This document shows, one piece after another, positions 7,784 to 16,463 of a DNA stretch of 64,000 bases. Origin of the DNA: an uncultured Roseburia sp. (lineage in GTDB: Bacteria; Bacillota; Clostridia; Lachnospirales; Lachnospiraceae); NCBI GenBank assembly GCA_947642555.1, contig CANRSX010000024.1, positions 1-64,000 of the forward strand. The letters are read 5' to 3'. The notes below the pieces were generated by a model, which was given only the letters and a program-made list of their open reading frames with translations, ran no database searches and was not told the origin of the DNA. Made by a program: the position numbers and the translations under genes. Positions within the stretch are counted from its first letter, which is position 1, and each line of letters begins with the position of its first letter.

Positions 7784-8620
7784 TCACCCTTTCACTCCGG
7801 AAGACGCAAAGCTTGCCTGAATCTGCTCCTGCAGTAACATATAGATCACAATCCCCGGCAGAACCGCAAGCGTCAGCGCCGCAAACATTTTGGTATAATC
7901 ATACGAAAACGCATCCTTAAAAAACGCCAGCGCCAGAGGCAGCGTACGGTTCCCCGGCGAAGCCGTCAGCAGCATGGAGTAGAAATATTCGTTCCAGTTA
8001 CCCAGAAACATCAGGATCCCCGTCGTGGAAAGCCCTGCCTTTGCCAGCGGCAGATTGATCTGCCAGAACGTCCGGAAAAATCCGGCGCCGTCGATCTCCG
8101 CAGCCTCTGTCAGCTCCCCCGGCACCGAGGCGAACGCCGATTTCAGCACAAAGACGGACATCGCCATTCCGGTGGAAATATAGACGAGCACCAGCGCCGT
8201 CTTTGTGTCATACAGATGCAGTCCTGTGACCAGTGAAAAGATCGGCTGCGCCTTCGTATGCCCCGGTACCAGCATGGTAATCGTAAACAGGACATACAGC
8301 AGATTCTTTCCCGGGAAATCATACCGTGCGATCACATATGCGCCCATGGAAAATATGATCAGCGAAATTATCGTCGCAACCGATGCGATCATCAGGGAGT
8401 TGAGCGCATACTGTATCATGTCATAGCTTTCCAGCACTTCTGCATATGCCTGAAAGCTGATGCTCTCCGGCAGCGCAAAGGGCTCATTTAAAATCTGCGC
8501 GTTTGTCTTAAAGGAGGAGATCAGCACCCATATCAGTGGAAAGACAGATATGATTACCACAAATGCCATCACAAGATACATCAGACACATGACCACATAT
8601 TTTCCTGCATTTTTTCTCAC
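7784..8620 (-). CDS. Sugar ABC transporter permease (MalG type)
   Basis: A 278-residue inner-membrane permease with about six membrane segments. The loop that docks on the ATPase subunit is EAAEIDGAGFFRTFWQINLPLAKAGL near residue 195. I place the start at the GTG at 8620, eight bases after GGAGG; an earlier GTG at 8629 would sit on the Shine-Dalgarno itself. It follows the frameshifted partner permease by 12 bases. No ATPase subunit is encoded nearby, as is usual where one shared MsmK-type ATPase serves many importers. The substrate is presumably an oligosaccharide handled by the GH65 enzyme and sulfatase. Confidence 0.85.
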   Translation of the reverse strand: MRKNAGKYVVMCLMYLVMAFVVIISVFPLIWVLISSFKTNAQILNEPFALPESISFQAYAEVLESYDMIQYALNSLMIASVATIISLIIFSMGAYVIARYDFPGKNLLYVLFTITMLVPGHTKAQPIFSLVTGLHLYDTKTALVLVYISTGMAMSVFVLKSAFASVPGELTEAAEIDGAGFFRTFWQINLPLAKAGLSTTGILMFLGNWNEYFYSMLLTASPGNRTLPLALAFFKDAFSYDYTKMFAALTLAVLPGIVIYMLLQEQIQASFASSGVKG

Positions 8621-8632
8621 TCTGTCCACCTC

Positions 8633-9516
8633 CTACCACACCGGCTCATTCATCCGGAACAGCTTATTGATCAAAAGAAGAATCACAATGCCCAGCAGAA
8701 TCATGATCAGCGCCGCCGCATTGGCGAATCCGTAATTCATGTCCGTGATCGCATTCACAAGGATCACGGATATATTCATCGTATCGTCTCCGGGGCGCCG
8801 CCCCGCGTCGTCAGCGCAATCGCCTCATACATGGCGATCCTGGCCGTGACGGATACGATCACGCTCGTCCCGATAGAATTCCGGCACAGCGGGAGATTGA
8901 TTTTTAACGCGACCTGCCATTCCTTTGCCCCATCCATATAGGCAGCCTCATGAAGCTCCTTCGGGATCGCAAGCAGATCGCTTAACACCACGAGCGTTAC
9001 CGTCACCGCATAAAACAGCCACACAAACGTCACCGACCAGAACGCATACGGCGATTCATAAAACCAGTTCACACTGAAATCCGGGATGAATAACCGGATA
9101 AAACTGTTTACGATTCCGAAGCTGTCGTCAAAAATAAATTTGTAGATCAGCGTCCATGCGGCTACAGAAATCACGCTCGGAATCATGTAAACGATTTTTA
9201 CCAGCCGCGCTCCCTTTGGCGCCTTAAAGATGATAAACGCCACCAGCACGCCAAAGCCGACATGAACCACGGCCGCCAAAAGTCCCCATCCGGCCAGATT
9301 GCGCAGTGAAATCCGAAAACTCTGCAATCCGAACAGCCGCCGGAAATTGTCGATGCCGATAAAATCCGGCGCGTTGAATCCGTCCCATTTCGTCAGGCTG
9401 GTAACGAATACCGTGAGGATCGGAACCAGATAGAACATGATAAAAACGGCTGTGATCGGAACCAGAAACACATAGATCCAGATCAGTTTTTTTCTCCCTA
9501 ATTTTTTCCCGCTCAT
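8633..9516 (-). pseudogene. Sugar ABC transporter permease (MalF type), frameshifted
   Basis: Membrane permease partner of the MalG-type gene. The first frame runs from 9516 (after GGGAGG) to a stop at 8776 and ends ALTTRGGAPETIR. The missing C-terminus continues in another frame: from about 8790 the text reads GDDTMNISVILVNAI and ends NKLFRMNEPVW at the TAG at 8633-8635. The whole span is 884 bases, one short of 295 codons, so one missing base near the CCCC run at 8790-8796 explains the break. Without the last two membrane helices the protein should not work. This is either a real inactivating deletion, a phase-variable homopolymer or a sequencing error. The docking loop EAAYMDGAKEWQVALKINLPLC is intact. 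Confidence 0.8.
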
Positions 9517-9550
9517 CCGTACCTCCCATCTGTGATTTTGCGACAACGGT

Positions 9551-10891
9551 TTACTGAACGGAGAGCTGCGCTTTTTCCGTCAGCGCCTGGCAGAATTCCT
9601 CCGGCGTCATGGAACCATCGTAGAGCTTTACCAGAATCTTTCCGAATTCCTCTGCGCTCAGAGAGGATGGCATCACCTGATTGATCTGTATCGCATGGAT
9701 CGTATTCTCGTCGATCGCCTCATTCAGCTGCATGTACACCGCATTTTCCGCTGCCTTTTCTTTGTACTCCTCACTGTATTCCAGATTGGGCGCAAGTCCT
9801 CCCTCGCTTAAGAGCGCGGTCTCCAGCTCCTCCTGCGAATAAAGGAATGCAAGGAACGCCAGCGCCACCTCCCGCTGCTTTTCATCGGTCGATGCCGGAA
9901 TCCACCATGCGGTCGCCTGAAGATTATCAATCACGACATTTCCCGGATAGATATCCGCCACAACCGTCGTCCCGTCAAACCCGTTGCTCCACTTATCGGA
10001 ATTCTCCGGCTGGAATTCTGCCGCAAACCAGGGACCGTTCGGGATCAGCGCCGTCTTTTTGCTGAGGAAATAGTTCATCGCGTCCGGTCCTGCTGCACTG
10101 ATCGCATTGTCTGCGCCGTTCTTCTGCGCCAGATCCTGCAGCTCCTTTGCCGCGTTGATGAAAACCGGTGTGTTGTAGTCGACGATCTTTTCCTGAAATC
10201 CCTGCTTTAAGACCTCCTCACCGCCCGGCTGGTTGACAATCATCGCCGTATACATCAGCTGGGAAAAGAATGCCGGCCCGCCGGTGGCCAGCGATACTTT
10301 ATTCTCCCCCAGATCCTCCGACAGCTCCGCAAACGTCATCTCCTTTACCGGCTTTGACGGCTGGTACATTGTAGTATTATAAAACAGGCCCACCGGTTTG
10401 GCAATCGCTAACGGCATTGCCACCACTTCCCCGTCCACCGTCGCATATTCCAGCGAATCCTCAATCAGGACATTTTTCACCTCCGAATGTTCCTCAAGCC
10501 ACGGTCCCAGATCATAATAGAGCTTATTCGGAATCACATATTCACGGAGCCAGTTCGGATCTCCTCCCTCTACCAGCGCCGGAAGCATATCCTGCTGGGC
10601 GAGCTGTTTCATTTTGTCATTGTATGATTCCTGCGGGATCTGCTCGATCTCAATGCGGTAGACACCCGCGTACTTCTCGTTAAAGCGCTCCACCTGCGGC
10701 TCAAACAGGATGGCACCCGTGTTCTCTCCGGCCTTATAGGTCGGCAGCTTCATCACGATTTCCTCCGCAGCGGCCTCATGTTCCGTCGCTCCCGCCGCAG
10801 CTCCCGTATCGCTCTGCTTTTTTTCCGTCCCGCACCCCGCCAGGGATACGGCTGTCGTCACCGCCATCATAACAGAAATAAACTGTTTCAT
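9551..10891 (-). CDS. Sugar-binding lipoprotein of ABC importer
   Basis: An extracellular solute-binding protein of about 446 residues. The N-terminus is a lipoprotein signal: MKQFISVMMAVTTAV followed by the lipobox LAGC, after which the mature Cys would be lipidated and anchored outside the membrane. The mature part has the features of family 1 sugar-binding proteins, such as NPxxFNEKY-like openings, NGPWFAAEF and the late PASTDEKQREVALAFLAFLYS. It is the first gene of the importer operon, directly downstream of the operator-bearing promoter at 10999-11027. An alternative ATG four codons earlier (10903) has too little room for a ribosome site. Confidence 0.88.
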   Translation of the reverse strand: MKQFISVMMAVTTAVSLAGCGTEKKQSDTGAAAGATEHEAAAEEIVMKLPTYKAGENTGAILFEPQVERFNEKYAGVYRIEIEQIPQESYNDKMKQLAQQDMLPALVEGGDPNWLREYVIPNKLYYDLGPWLEEHSEVKNVLIEDSLEYATVDGEVVAMPLAIAKPVGLFYNTTMYQPSKPVKEMTFAELSEDLGENKVSLATGGPAFFSQLMYTAMIVNQPGGEEVLKQGFQEKIVDYNTPVFINAAKELQDLAQKNGADNAISAAGPDAMNYFLSKKTALIPNGPWFAAEFQPENSDKWSNGFDGTTVVADIYPGNVVIDNLQATAWWIPASTDEKQREVALAFLAFLYSQEELETALLSEGGLAPNLEYSEEYKEKAAENAVYMQLNEAIDENTIHAIQINQVMPSSLSAEEFGKILVKLYDGSMTPEEFCQALTEKAQLSVQ

Positions 10892-10977
10892 GCTTCGTCT
10901 CATCTTCCTTTTCTATGCCGGAATCATTCTCTCACCGCTTCCGGCATATCCTCCTTCCTGAATCTTCTTTCTTGTTT

Positions 10978-10991
10978 CGAAAACGTTTTGG
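10978..10991. promoter_or_regulatory. LacI-type operator, downstream site
   Basis: CGAAAACGTTTTGG, a near-perfect palindrome centred on CG, matching the two other operators in the locus. It sits about 10 bases downstream of the -10 box of the importer promoter, near the expected transcription start. Confidence 0.75.
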
Positions 10992-10998
10992 TAATCTG

Positions 10999-11027
10999 AT
11001 TGTAATCCAAAACGTTTTCGGTGTCAA
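10999..11027 (-). promoter_or_regulatory. Promoter of the importer-sulfatase operon
   Basis: On the minus strand: TTGACA (11022-11027), a 17-base spacer, TACAAT (10999-11004). The -35 box is a perfect consensus and overlaps the stop codon of the GH65 gene (11024-11026). An operator fills most of the spacer. Confidence 0.8.
11007..11021. promoter_or_regulatory. LacI-type operator, spacer site
   Basis: CCAAAACGTTTTCGG between the -35 and -10 boxes. A bound repressor here would exclude RNA polymerase. It is identical over 15 bases to the operator at 13412-13426. Confidence 0.8.
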
Positions 11028-13387
11028 GCAACAAAAACACAGTTCCCATCGATTTCGTCATATCTGACACAAATCCGATCCGTTATCTGGTACTTCTTAC
11101 CAAAAATCTCAATTTCCACTTCCGCCGTCTTCGTTTCGTTCCGGATCGTAAGTTCCCGGTGATCCATTCCGATCCACATACGCTGGCCGTGCCATGTAAT
11201 CGGGAACGAAAGACTCTCCCAGCAGTCAGGCAGCGACGGACAGATCCGCAGCGCTCCGTTTAACATCCGCACGCCCCCGAACCCGAAGACAGCGCCCTGC
11301 CAGATTCCGGCAAGCGAAGCCGCATGGATCCCGGCGTCGGAGGATTTCATATTCTCCCCGGCATCGATTCTGACCGCCCTCTGAAACAGTTTATATGCCA
11401 GCTCCCTGTCTCCCATATCGCACGCAAGAATCACATGCGTGGAGAGGGACAGCGACGAATCGTGAAGGGTTTTCGGCTCATAATAATTCCAGTTTGCCCG
11501 TTTCACCTCCGGCAGAAAACGATCCTCCAGCAGGAAAAACAGCGCCATAATGTCAGCCTGTTTTGACACCTGCAATTTATTAACCTGCTCCAGATTATAA
11601 TCCCGAAACAGCGTTCCGACCTCTTCCGCTTCTTTGTATTTTTTCAGATCGGGCACCGGATAGGTCAGGTAGGACGCATCCTGCGGAATGACCAGATCCG
11701 CTCCGGGCTGCGGCAGAAACATGCGCGGCCTGCGCTGCTTCCACTGGCCGTACGCCTCCTCCAGCTGCAGCTTTTCATTCAGCTCCCTGAATTTTTCCGG
11801 GAACTCCTCTTTTATCCGCTCATAATATTCCATGGCGATCCCGATGTTCCAGTACGCCATATAATTCGTGAACGCATTATCGTTTACATGCTCCTTGTAT
11901 TCATCCGGTCCCACCACATCATTGATATGATATCTCTGGTCCTCCCCGCTCCATTCCAGCCGCGAGCTCCAGAACACCGCGGTATCGAGCAGGATCTCAT
12001 AGCCATACCGGTACATAAAATCCTGATCGCCGGTCACCATGTAGTACTGCCACACGCCATACGCCACGTCTGCCGTGATGTGCTGCTCGATAAACCCGGA
12101 CCAGATCTTTGTCGGAAGCCCTGTCACAATGTCGGCATCCCCCCACACCGGCGTGACCTCCCCGTCGTCAATCCACGCGGATTCCCAGGGAAACTGCGCT
12201 CCTTTATAATGATTTTCCCGCGCCTTCCTTCTCGCTCCCGGAAGTGAGAGATAGCGGTATTCCTCCAGCGAACGCGCTGCCGCAGGATCCGTAAAGGTAA
12301 AATACGGAAGCGCAAAAATATCCGTATCCCAGAATGTATGTCCCTTGTACCCTTCTCCGCTCAGCCCCTTTGCTCCTATATTCATCCGGTTGTCATGAGC
12401 CGGCGTCATCACGTACAGATGATACTGTGCAAAGCGGACTGCCAGCTGATCCAGCGGGTTCTCAGAACGGATCACCACCGGCGTTTTACTCCACACACGG
12501 CTCTCCCAGGCATCCGCGCTCTCCTTTGCCAGCCGGTCATAGCCCTTCGCCTCACTGCATTTCAGCGCCTCCAGCCCGATCTTCTGCAATGTTTCCGAAT
12601 CCTTTCCTTCCTTCCCGCGGTCTCTCGAGGTATAAACATTGCTGATCTTTTCGATCACAAAAGATCCTCCCGCCGGAATCCTTAATGCGTATTCACAGGC
12701 CAGCTGTCTTCTGCTCATCACGATCCTCTGTTTCGCCGCTGATGGCTGTCCGTCGATATAAGAGTTGCAGACGGATGTAGTGACAAATTCTATGGCGGAC
12801 TCTGTCGTCACGGTGCACATCTGCATATACCGGTTTTCATAAAAGCGTTTCGTCCTCTCCGAAAAATGCTGTACCCCGCTGTTTGTCACACTGCCGTCAA
12901 TCCCGGTGGAATAAAAAAGCTCCGCGTCATGTCCGATCGGCGTAATCGTGATTTTCTGCGCAGCGGTGTGCTGATCTTTCAGAGAGACAATCCTCTGAAA
13001 CCTCATCTGATACCGTTCCCCGCACGGCGATATCCATTCCGCGGTTCTGGTAAGCTCCCCTGTGTAAAGATTCAGCTGCCGGTAATACTGCTCCACCGTC
13101 CCTTTCTCCAGCGAAAAAATCTCCCCGTTCAGTTTTATCTGAAAACCGGTCACATCCGGGGCATTCGGGAGCTCCGTCACCTCATGTTCGTCAAATTTAT
13201 TAAACGTGCCCGCAACAAAAAAATTTCTCGTTTCCCCGGGATATGTCTCCTCCGTCGCACTCCTGATACACATGTATCCGTTCCCCAGGCACAGAATGGA
13301 TTCATATTTTCCCAGGTAACGGCTGTCAAACCTCTTTTCCCCTATGATCCACTGATCCGCCTTTGAATAATCTATGGTTGTCGTCAT
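11024..13387 (-). CDS. Glycoside hydrolase family 65 disaccharide phosphorylase
   Basis: A 787-residue GH65 enzyme, which phosphorolyses an alpha-glucoside (maltose, trehalose, kojibiose or nigerose type) to beta-glucose 1-phosphate. The general acid Glu is in VVGPDEYKEHVNDNAFTNYMAY near residue 480. The phosphate-binding region is represented by VSKQADIMALFFLLEDRF near residue 600. The N-terminal beta-sandwich, helical linker, (alpha/alpha)6 barrel and small C-terminal beta domain fit the full family length. There is no signal peptide, so it is cytoplasmic. The start at 13387 follows AAGGAAAGAG. Its own operator-controlled promoter lies at 13431-13459. The exact disaccharide cannot be told from sequence alone. 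Confidence 0.88.
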   Translation of the reverse strand: MTTTIDYSKADQWIIGEKRFDSRYLGKYESILCLGNGYMCIRSATEETYPGETRNFFVAGTFNKFDEHEVTELPNAPDVTGFQIKLNGEIFSLEKGTVEQYYRQLNLYTGELTRTAEWISPCGERYQMRFQRIVSLKDQHTAAQKITITPIGHDAELFYSTGIDGSVTNSGVQHFSERTKRFYENRYMQMCTVTTESAIEFVTTSVCNSYIDGQPSAAKQRIVMSRRQLACEYALRIPAGGSFVIEKISNVYTSRDRGKEGKDSETLQKIGLEALKCSEAKGYDRLAKESADAWESRVWSKTPVVIRSENPLDQLAVRFAQYHLYVMTPAHDNRMNIGAKGLSGEGYKGHTFWDTDIFALPYFTFTDPAAARSLEEYRYLSLPGARRKARENHYKGAQFPWESAWIDDGEVTPVWGDADIVTGLPTKIWSGFIEQHITADVAYGVWQYYMVTGDQDFMYRYGYEILLDTAVFWSSRLEWSGEDQRYHINDVVGPDEYKEHVNDNAFTNYMAYWNIGIAMEYYERIKEEFPEKFRELNEKLQLEEAYGQWKQRRPRMFLPQPGADLVIPQDASYLTYPVPDLKKYKEAEEVGTLFRDYNLEQVNKLQVSKQADIMALFFLLEDRFLPEVKRANWNYYEPKTLHDSSLSLSTHVILACDMGDRELAYKLFQRAVRIDAGENMKSSDAGIHAASLAGIWQGAVFGFGGVRMLNGALRICPSLPDCWESLSFPITWHGQRMWIGMDHRELTIRNETKTAEVEIEIFGKKYQITDRICVRYDEIDGNCVFVA

Positions 13388-13411
13388 CTTTTCTCTTTCC
13401 TTTTTTGTTAT

Positions 13412-13426
13412 CCAAAACGTTTTCGG
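13412..13426. promoter_or_regulatory. LacI-type operator of the GH65 promoter
   Basis: CCAAAACGTTTTCGG placed four bases downstream of the -10 box, across the likely transcription start. The placement fits repression by the adjacent LacI-family protein. Confidence 0.8.
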
Positions 13427-13430
13427 TATG

Positions 13431-13459
13431 ATCATAACAGGAATAACAACGTTTGTCTA
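13431..13459 (-). promoter_or_regulatory. Promoter of the GH65 gene
   Basis: Minus strand TAGACA (13454-13459), 17-base spacer, TATGAT (13431-13436). Confidence 0.75.
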
Positions 13460-13461
13460 TG

Positions 13462-13504
13462 AAAAAAAGCACCAGAATTCACATCTGAATTCTGGTGCTT
13501 TTTT
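13462..13504. terminator. Strong symmetric terminator after the LacI gene
   Basis: A perfect 18-bp stem (AAAAAAGCACCAGAATTC with its complement) around ACATCT, with A and T runs at both ends. It ends the LacI transcript just before the GH65 promoter. Confidence 0.9.
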
Positions 13505-13525
13505 CGTTTTGCCGTTTCCGTAAGC

Positions 13526-14566
13526 TTAATCTGCCTTTTCACGCGGAGCCTGTCTTACCGCTGCCGTCGTCCCCCGCAGCATCAGCTCAAAGGGCAGCAC
13601 AATTTCCTTTTTCACCTTTTCTTTGTTTATCATCTGTAAGACGGCCCTGCCGCACGCTTTCCCGATCTCTGTCGGAGACTGCCGTACTGTCGTGAGCCCT
13701 TTATAAATGTACGGCGCGATCGGGATGTCGTCAAAGCCCGTCACCGAAAGATCCTCCGGAACCCTCAGGCCCAGCTCCTCCGCGGCGCGTATCGCTCCGA
13801 TTGCCATCCGGTCGCTCGCACAGACCAGCGCCGTGATTTCCGGATTCCTGGTCAGCAGCCTCTGAACCGCAAAAAATGCGATTTCCTCATTAAAATCACA
13901 ATATACCGTATACTCCGGATCCGGTGTGATTCCCGCATGACGAAGCGCCTGCTCATACCCCCTGCCGCGGTCCAGGCTGACATCGACATCCCGCCTGCCG
14001 TTTACCAGCGCAACCTTTTTGTGCCCCAGACCGATTACATATTCCGTCATCTCCTTTGACGCGAGCACGTTATCGATCTCAATCCTGCATTTATTCGTTC
14101 CGCGCACTCTCATATCGATCATGGCACACGGAATATCGCTCGAGAGGATCTCCTGATAATACGAATCGTCGACCCGCAGACCGGTAACGACCACGCCGCT
14201 TAAATTTTTCTTTTTACACAGCTGCTGAAAGCTCAGCTTCTCCTGCTTTGCCCGGCTGGTGACCAGGAGCATAAATTCACAGCCCTGGTCGCCGCACTGC
14301 TGAAACAGCCCGTATATGTAACCGTATAAAAACCCGTTTTCATCATCCGGCGTCATCTCGGACGTTAAGAGAGCAATCGTTGTATCGGCCTTCCCGCCCA
14401 GCGAGCGCGCGTTGATATCCGGCGCATAATCCAGCCGCTCCACTGCCTCAAGTATTTTCTTCTTGGTCGCTTCACTCACATCCGTATATCCGTTCAGCGC
14501 CCGCGATACCGTTGTAATCGATACCCCGACCTCTTTTGCCACATCCCTGATCGTTATTCTGCCCAT
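13526..14566 (-). CDS. LacI-family transcriptional regulator
   Basis: A 346-residue sugar-responsive regulator, probably a repressor. The N-terminal helix-turn-helix is ITIRDVAKEVGVSITTVSRALNGY, followed by the hinge helix RLDYAPDINARSLGG. A periplasmic-binding-protein-like sensor domain fills residues 60-340, with ASDRMAIGAIRAAEELGLRVPEDLSVTGFDD as the usual late signature. The start at 14566 is chosen because GGTGGAAAA precedes it and the helix-turn-helix begins at residue 4; the frame is open up to 14629. It should bind the three CCAAAACGTTTTCGG-type sites at 10978-11021 and 13412-13426 and release them when a sugar or sugar phosphate binds. Confidence 0.9.
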   Translation of the reverse strand: MGRITIRDVAKEVGVSITTVSRALNGYTDVSEATKKKILEAVERLDYAPDINARSLGGKADTTIALLTSEMTPDDENGFLYGYIYGLFQQCGDQGCEFMLLVTSRAKQEKLSFQQLCKKKNLSGVVVTGLRVDDSYYQEILSSDIPCAMIDMRVRGTNKCRIEIDNVLASKEMTEYVIGLGHKKVALVNGRRDVDVSLDRGRGYEQALRHAGITPDPEYTVYCDFNEEIAFFAVQRLLTRNPEITALVCASDRMAIGAIRAAEELGLRVPEDLSVTGFDDIPIAPYIYKGLTTVRQSPTEIGKACGRAVLQMINKEKVKKEIVLPFELMLRGTTAAVRQAPREKAD

Positions 14567-14679
14567 TTTTCCACCGCAACAGCTATGATTCGCTGCAGCC
14601 TTTCCTTCTGTTGTCTCCACTACAAGCATACTCCGAATTGCCCGGGTTGTAAATATCGAAAAAGAACCAGCGTCATCCG

Positions 14680-15594
14680 CTACCCTTTTTCCTGCTGATA
14701 TGGAAGCCTCACCTCAACCCAGAAGACCTCCCCCTCCAGCCCCGCCTGCACCTCCCCGCCCATCTGTTCGGCGAGGGCCTTTACGATGGAGAGCCCCAGC
14801 CCTGTATTCTTCTGGCTGCGGGAGGTGTCCGTCGTGTAAAAACGGTCAAAAACCCGCTCCACGTCCCGGGGCTCAATGCTCATCGTGCGGTTGGAAACCC
14901 GCAGGACGGCCCGGTTTTCTTCTTTTTCCAAAGAAAAGCAGTAATCCCCGCAGCCGTGTACCAGCGCATTTTTCACAAGATTTTCCACGATCCGCGAGGA
15001 GGCCTCCCGGTCCCCGGTGATCAGGCAGGGCTCCTTCGGAAGACGGATCTCTGGCTCGCAGCCTTTTTTTACAAAATCATCATAAAACATGGAGACCGTC
15101 TCCGCAAGCAGATTCGCCGCATTGATGCGCTCTTTTTTCAGAGGCAGCTCCTTTGCCTGCAGACGTGCGTACAAAAACAGCTGGTCCAGCAGGGCGTTTA
15201 GGGCGTCGAGCCGCTGTGCGACGATCTCCGCATATTCCCGCCGCTTTTCTTCCGTCACCGCGGGATCCCCCATCAGCTGCACGTATCCCTTCGCCGAGGT
15301 CAGGGGCGTGCGGATGTCATGGGAGATGCTGGTGATGCTCTCCCGGTAGCTGCGGGCCTCCCGCCGGAGCGCCTCCTCCCGTTCCCGCCCTGCCGCCAGC
15401 AGCCGGTTTAACACGGACACAAGCACACTTAAGTCTCCCTCTGCGGACACGCTGTCCAAAAGGATCCGGGAATCTGTCTCCTCCTTCATCCGCAGCTCCT
15501 TTATGATATGCCGGATCCGCCTCCGGTAACGCCACAGGAGGGCGGACATCACGCCCGCCCACAGAACTGCCAGTGTCAGAATCGCTACAAGCAT
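14680..15594 (-). CDS. Sensor histidine kinase with a single membrane anchor
   Basis: A 304-residue kinase with one N-terminal membrane segment (LVAILTLAVLWAGVMSALLW) and almost no extracellular part. It probably senses within the membrane or through the ABC transporter, as in BceS-like and lantibiotic-sensing kinases. The phosphoacceptor His is in SITSISHDIRTPLTS near residue 93. The ATP-binding domain has the N-box ENLVKNALVHG and the G-box NTGLGLSIVKALAEQMGG. It is the last gene of the set response regulator, ABC ATPase, ABC permease, kinase. AGGAGG lies six bases before the start. Its likely partner is the response regulator at 17651-18514, although three features separate them. Confidence 0.9.
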   Translation of the reverse strand: MLVAILTLAVLWAGVMSALLWRYRRRIRHIIKELRMKEETDSRILLDSVSAEGDLSVLVSVLNRLLAAGREREEALRREARSYRESITSISHDIRTPLTSAKGYVQLMGDPAVTEEKRREYAEIVAQRLDALNALLDQLFLYARLQAKELPLKKERINAANLLAETVSMFYDDFVKKGCEPEIRLPKEPCLITGDREASSRIVENLVKNALVHGCGDYCFSLEKEENRAVLRVSNRTMSIEPRDVERVFDRFYTTDTSRSQKNTGLGLSIVKALAEQMGGEVQAGLEGEVFWVEVRLPYQQEKG

Positions 15595-15628
15595 AGTTTT
15601 CCTCCTGCCGTATCTTCTGATACCGTCT

Positions 15629-16462
15629 CTATCTCACATCCGTCCGGTTAAAATGCCACATGCCGGCCGCCATCGCCGCAGACAGCCACACCAGCGAAAT
15701 CACCACATTTTTCGCGATATCACCGCCGGTCAGCCCCTCCACCGGCAGCGTCATACTTCGGTTTACGATCCAGTATTCCGACGGGGTAAAAGGGAGATCT
15801 CTGCATAAAAGATCCACCCCCGCCAGAAACAGGACCGGCAGCGCCGAGACCGCAATCCCCAGCGAAATCGCCGCCGCAAGGTTCCGGCAGACCTCACTGA
15901 TCAGCACAAAAATCGCGGTCAGGGCTGCGAGCAGAAGGATCTGCTGCCCGATATAAATGCCGAGCGTTCCCGGCCATCCCTCCTCAAACGTGTCCTTCCC
16001 GGCAAACACGTATGCGGACAGCAGCATTGACACCACGCCGATTGCCACCAGCAGCACCTCCGCAAACAGGGTCATGAGAAATTTTGCGAGAAAAATCTGA
16101 TTTCTCGACTTTCCCTTCCCGACGATATTTTTCTGCATCCCGCTTCCATATTCGCCCACCACAAAGATGGACGCAAACACTGCCAGCATCACCGGCAGAA
16201 AATCCCCGGCAAACAGCTGTCCCGTCATCTCCAGCATCCCCATTTCCTCCAGGATGGAACCGCCGTCCGCCGCTGCCTCTTCCCCGTCAACCGTGACGGT
16301 GATGCCGCCTGTGCCGTTTTCCAGCTCTCCCGACCGGACCGCATCCACGAGAGAAAGCATCACATAGAGCAGGATGCAGGTCGCCGCCATCACCAGGGCG
16401 CAGACATAAAATCCCTTATTTTTCCGCAGCTTATATCCCTCTGCACACAGTAAACCCGACAT
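15629..16462 (-). CDS. ABC-2 type transporter permease
   Basis: A 277-residue membrane protein with about six segments: one near the N-terminus, a long extracytoplasmic loop (residues 45-80), then a cluster at 85-270. It matches the ABC-2 permeases of lantibiotic-immunity or bacitracin-type exporters, which confer self-protection or antibiotic resistance. It starts one base after the ATPase stop codon and is translationally coupled to it. The substrate is unknown; the linked two-component system suggests a cell-envelope-active peptide. Confidence 0.85.
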   Translation of the reverse strand: MSGLLCAEGYKLRKNKGFYVCALVMAATCILLYVMLSLVDAVRSGELENGTGGITVTVDGEEAAADGGSILEEMGMLEMTGQLFAGDFLPVMLAVFASIFVVGEYGSGMQKNIVGKGKSRNQIFLAKFLMTLFAEVLLVAIGVVSMLLSAYVFAGKDTFEEGWPGTLGIYIGQQILLLAALTAIFVLISEVCRNLAAAISLGIAVSALPVLFLAGVDLLCRDLPFTPSEYWIVNRSMTLPVEGLTGGDIAKNVVISLVWLSAAMAAGMWHFNRTDVR

Positions 16463-16463
16463 A

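Noticed and set aside
10978-11021. CcpA (catabolite) operators in place of LacI-locus operators
   Set aside because: The AAAACGTTTT palindromes are close to a cre-like pattern, but exact 15-base identity between two local sites and a neighbouring LacI gene favour the local regulator. CcpA binding is not excluded.
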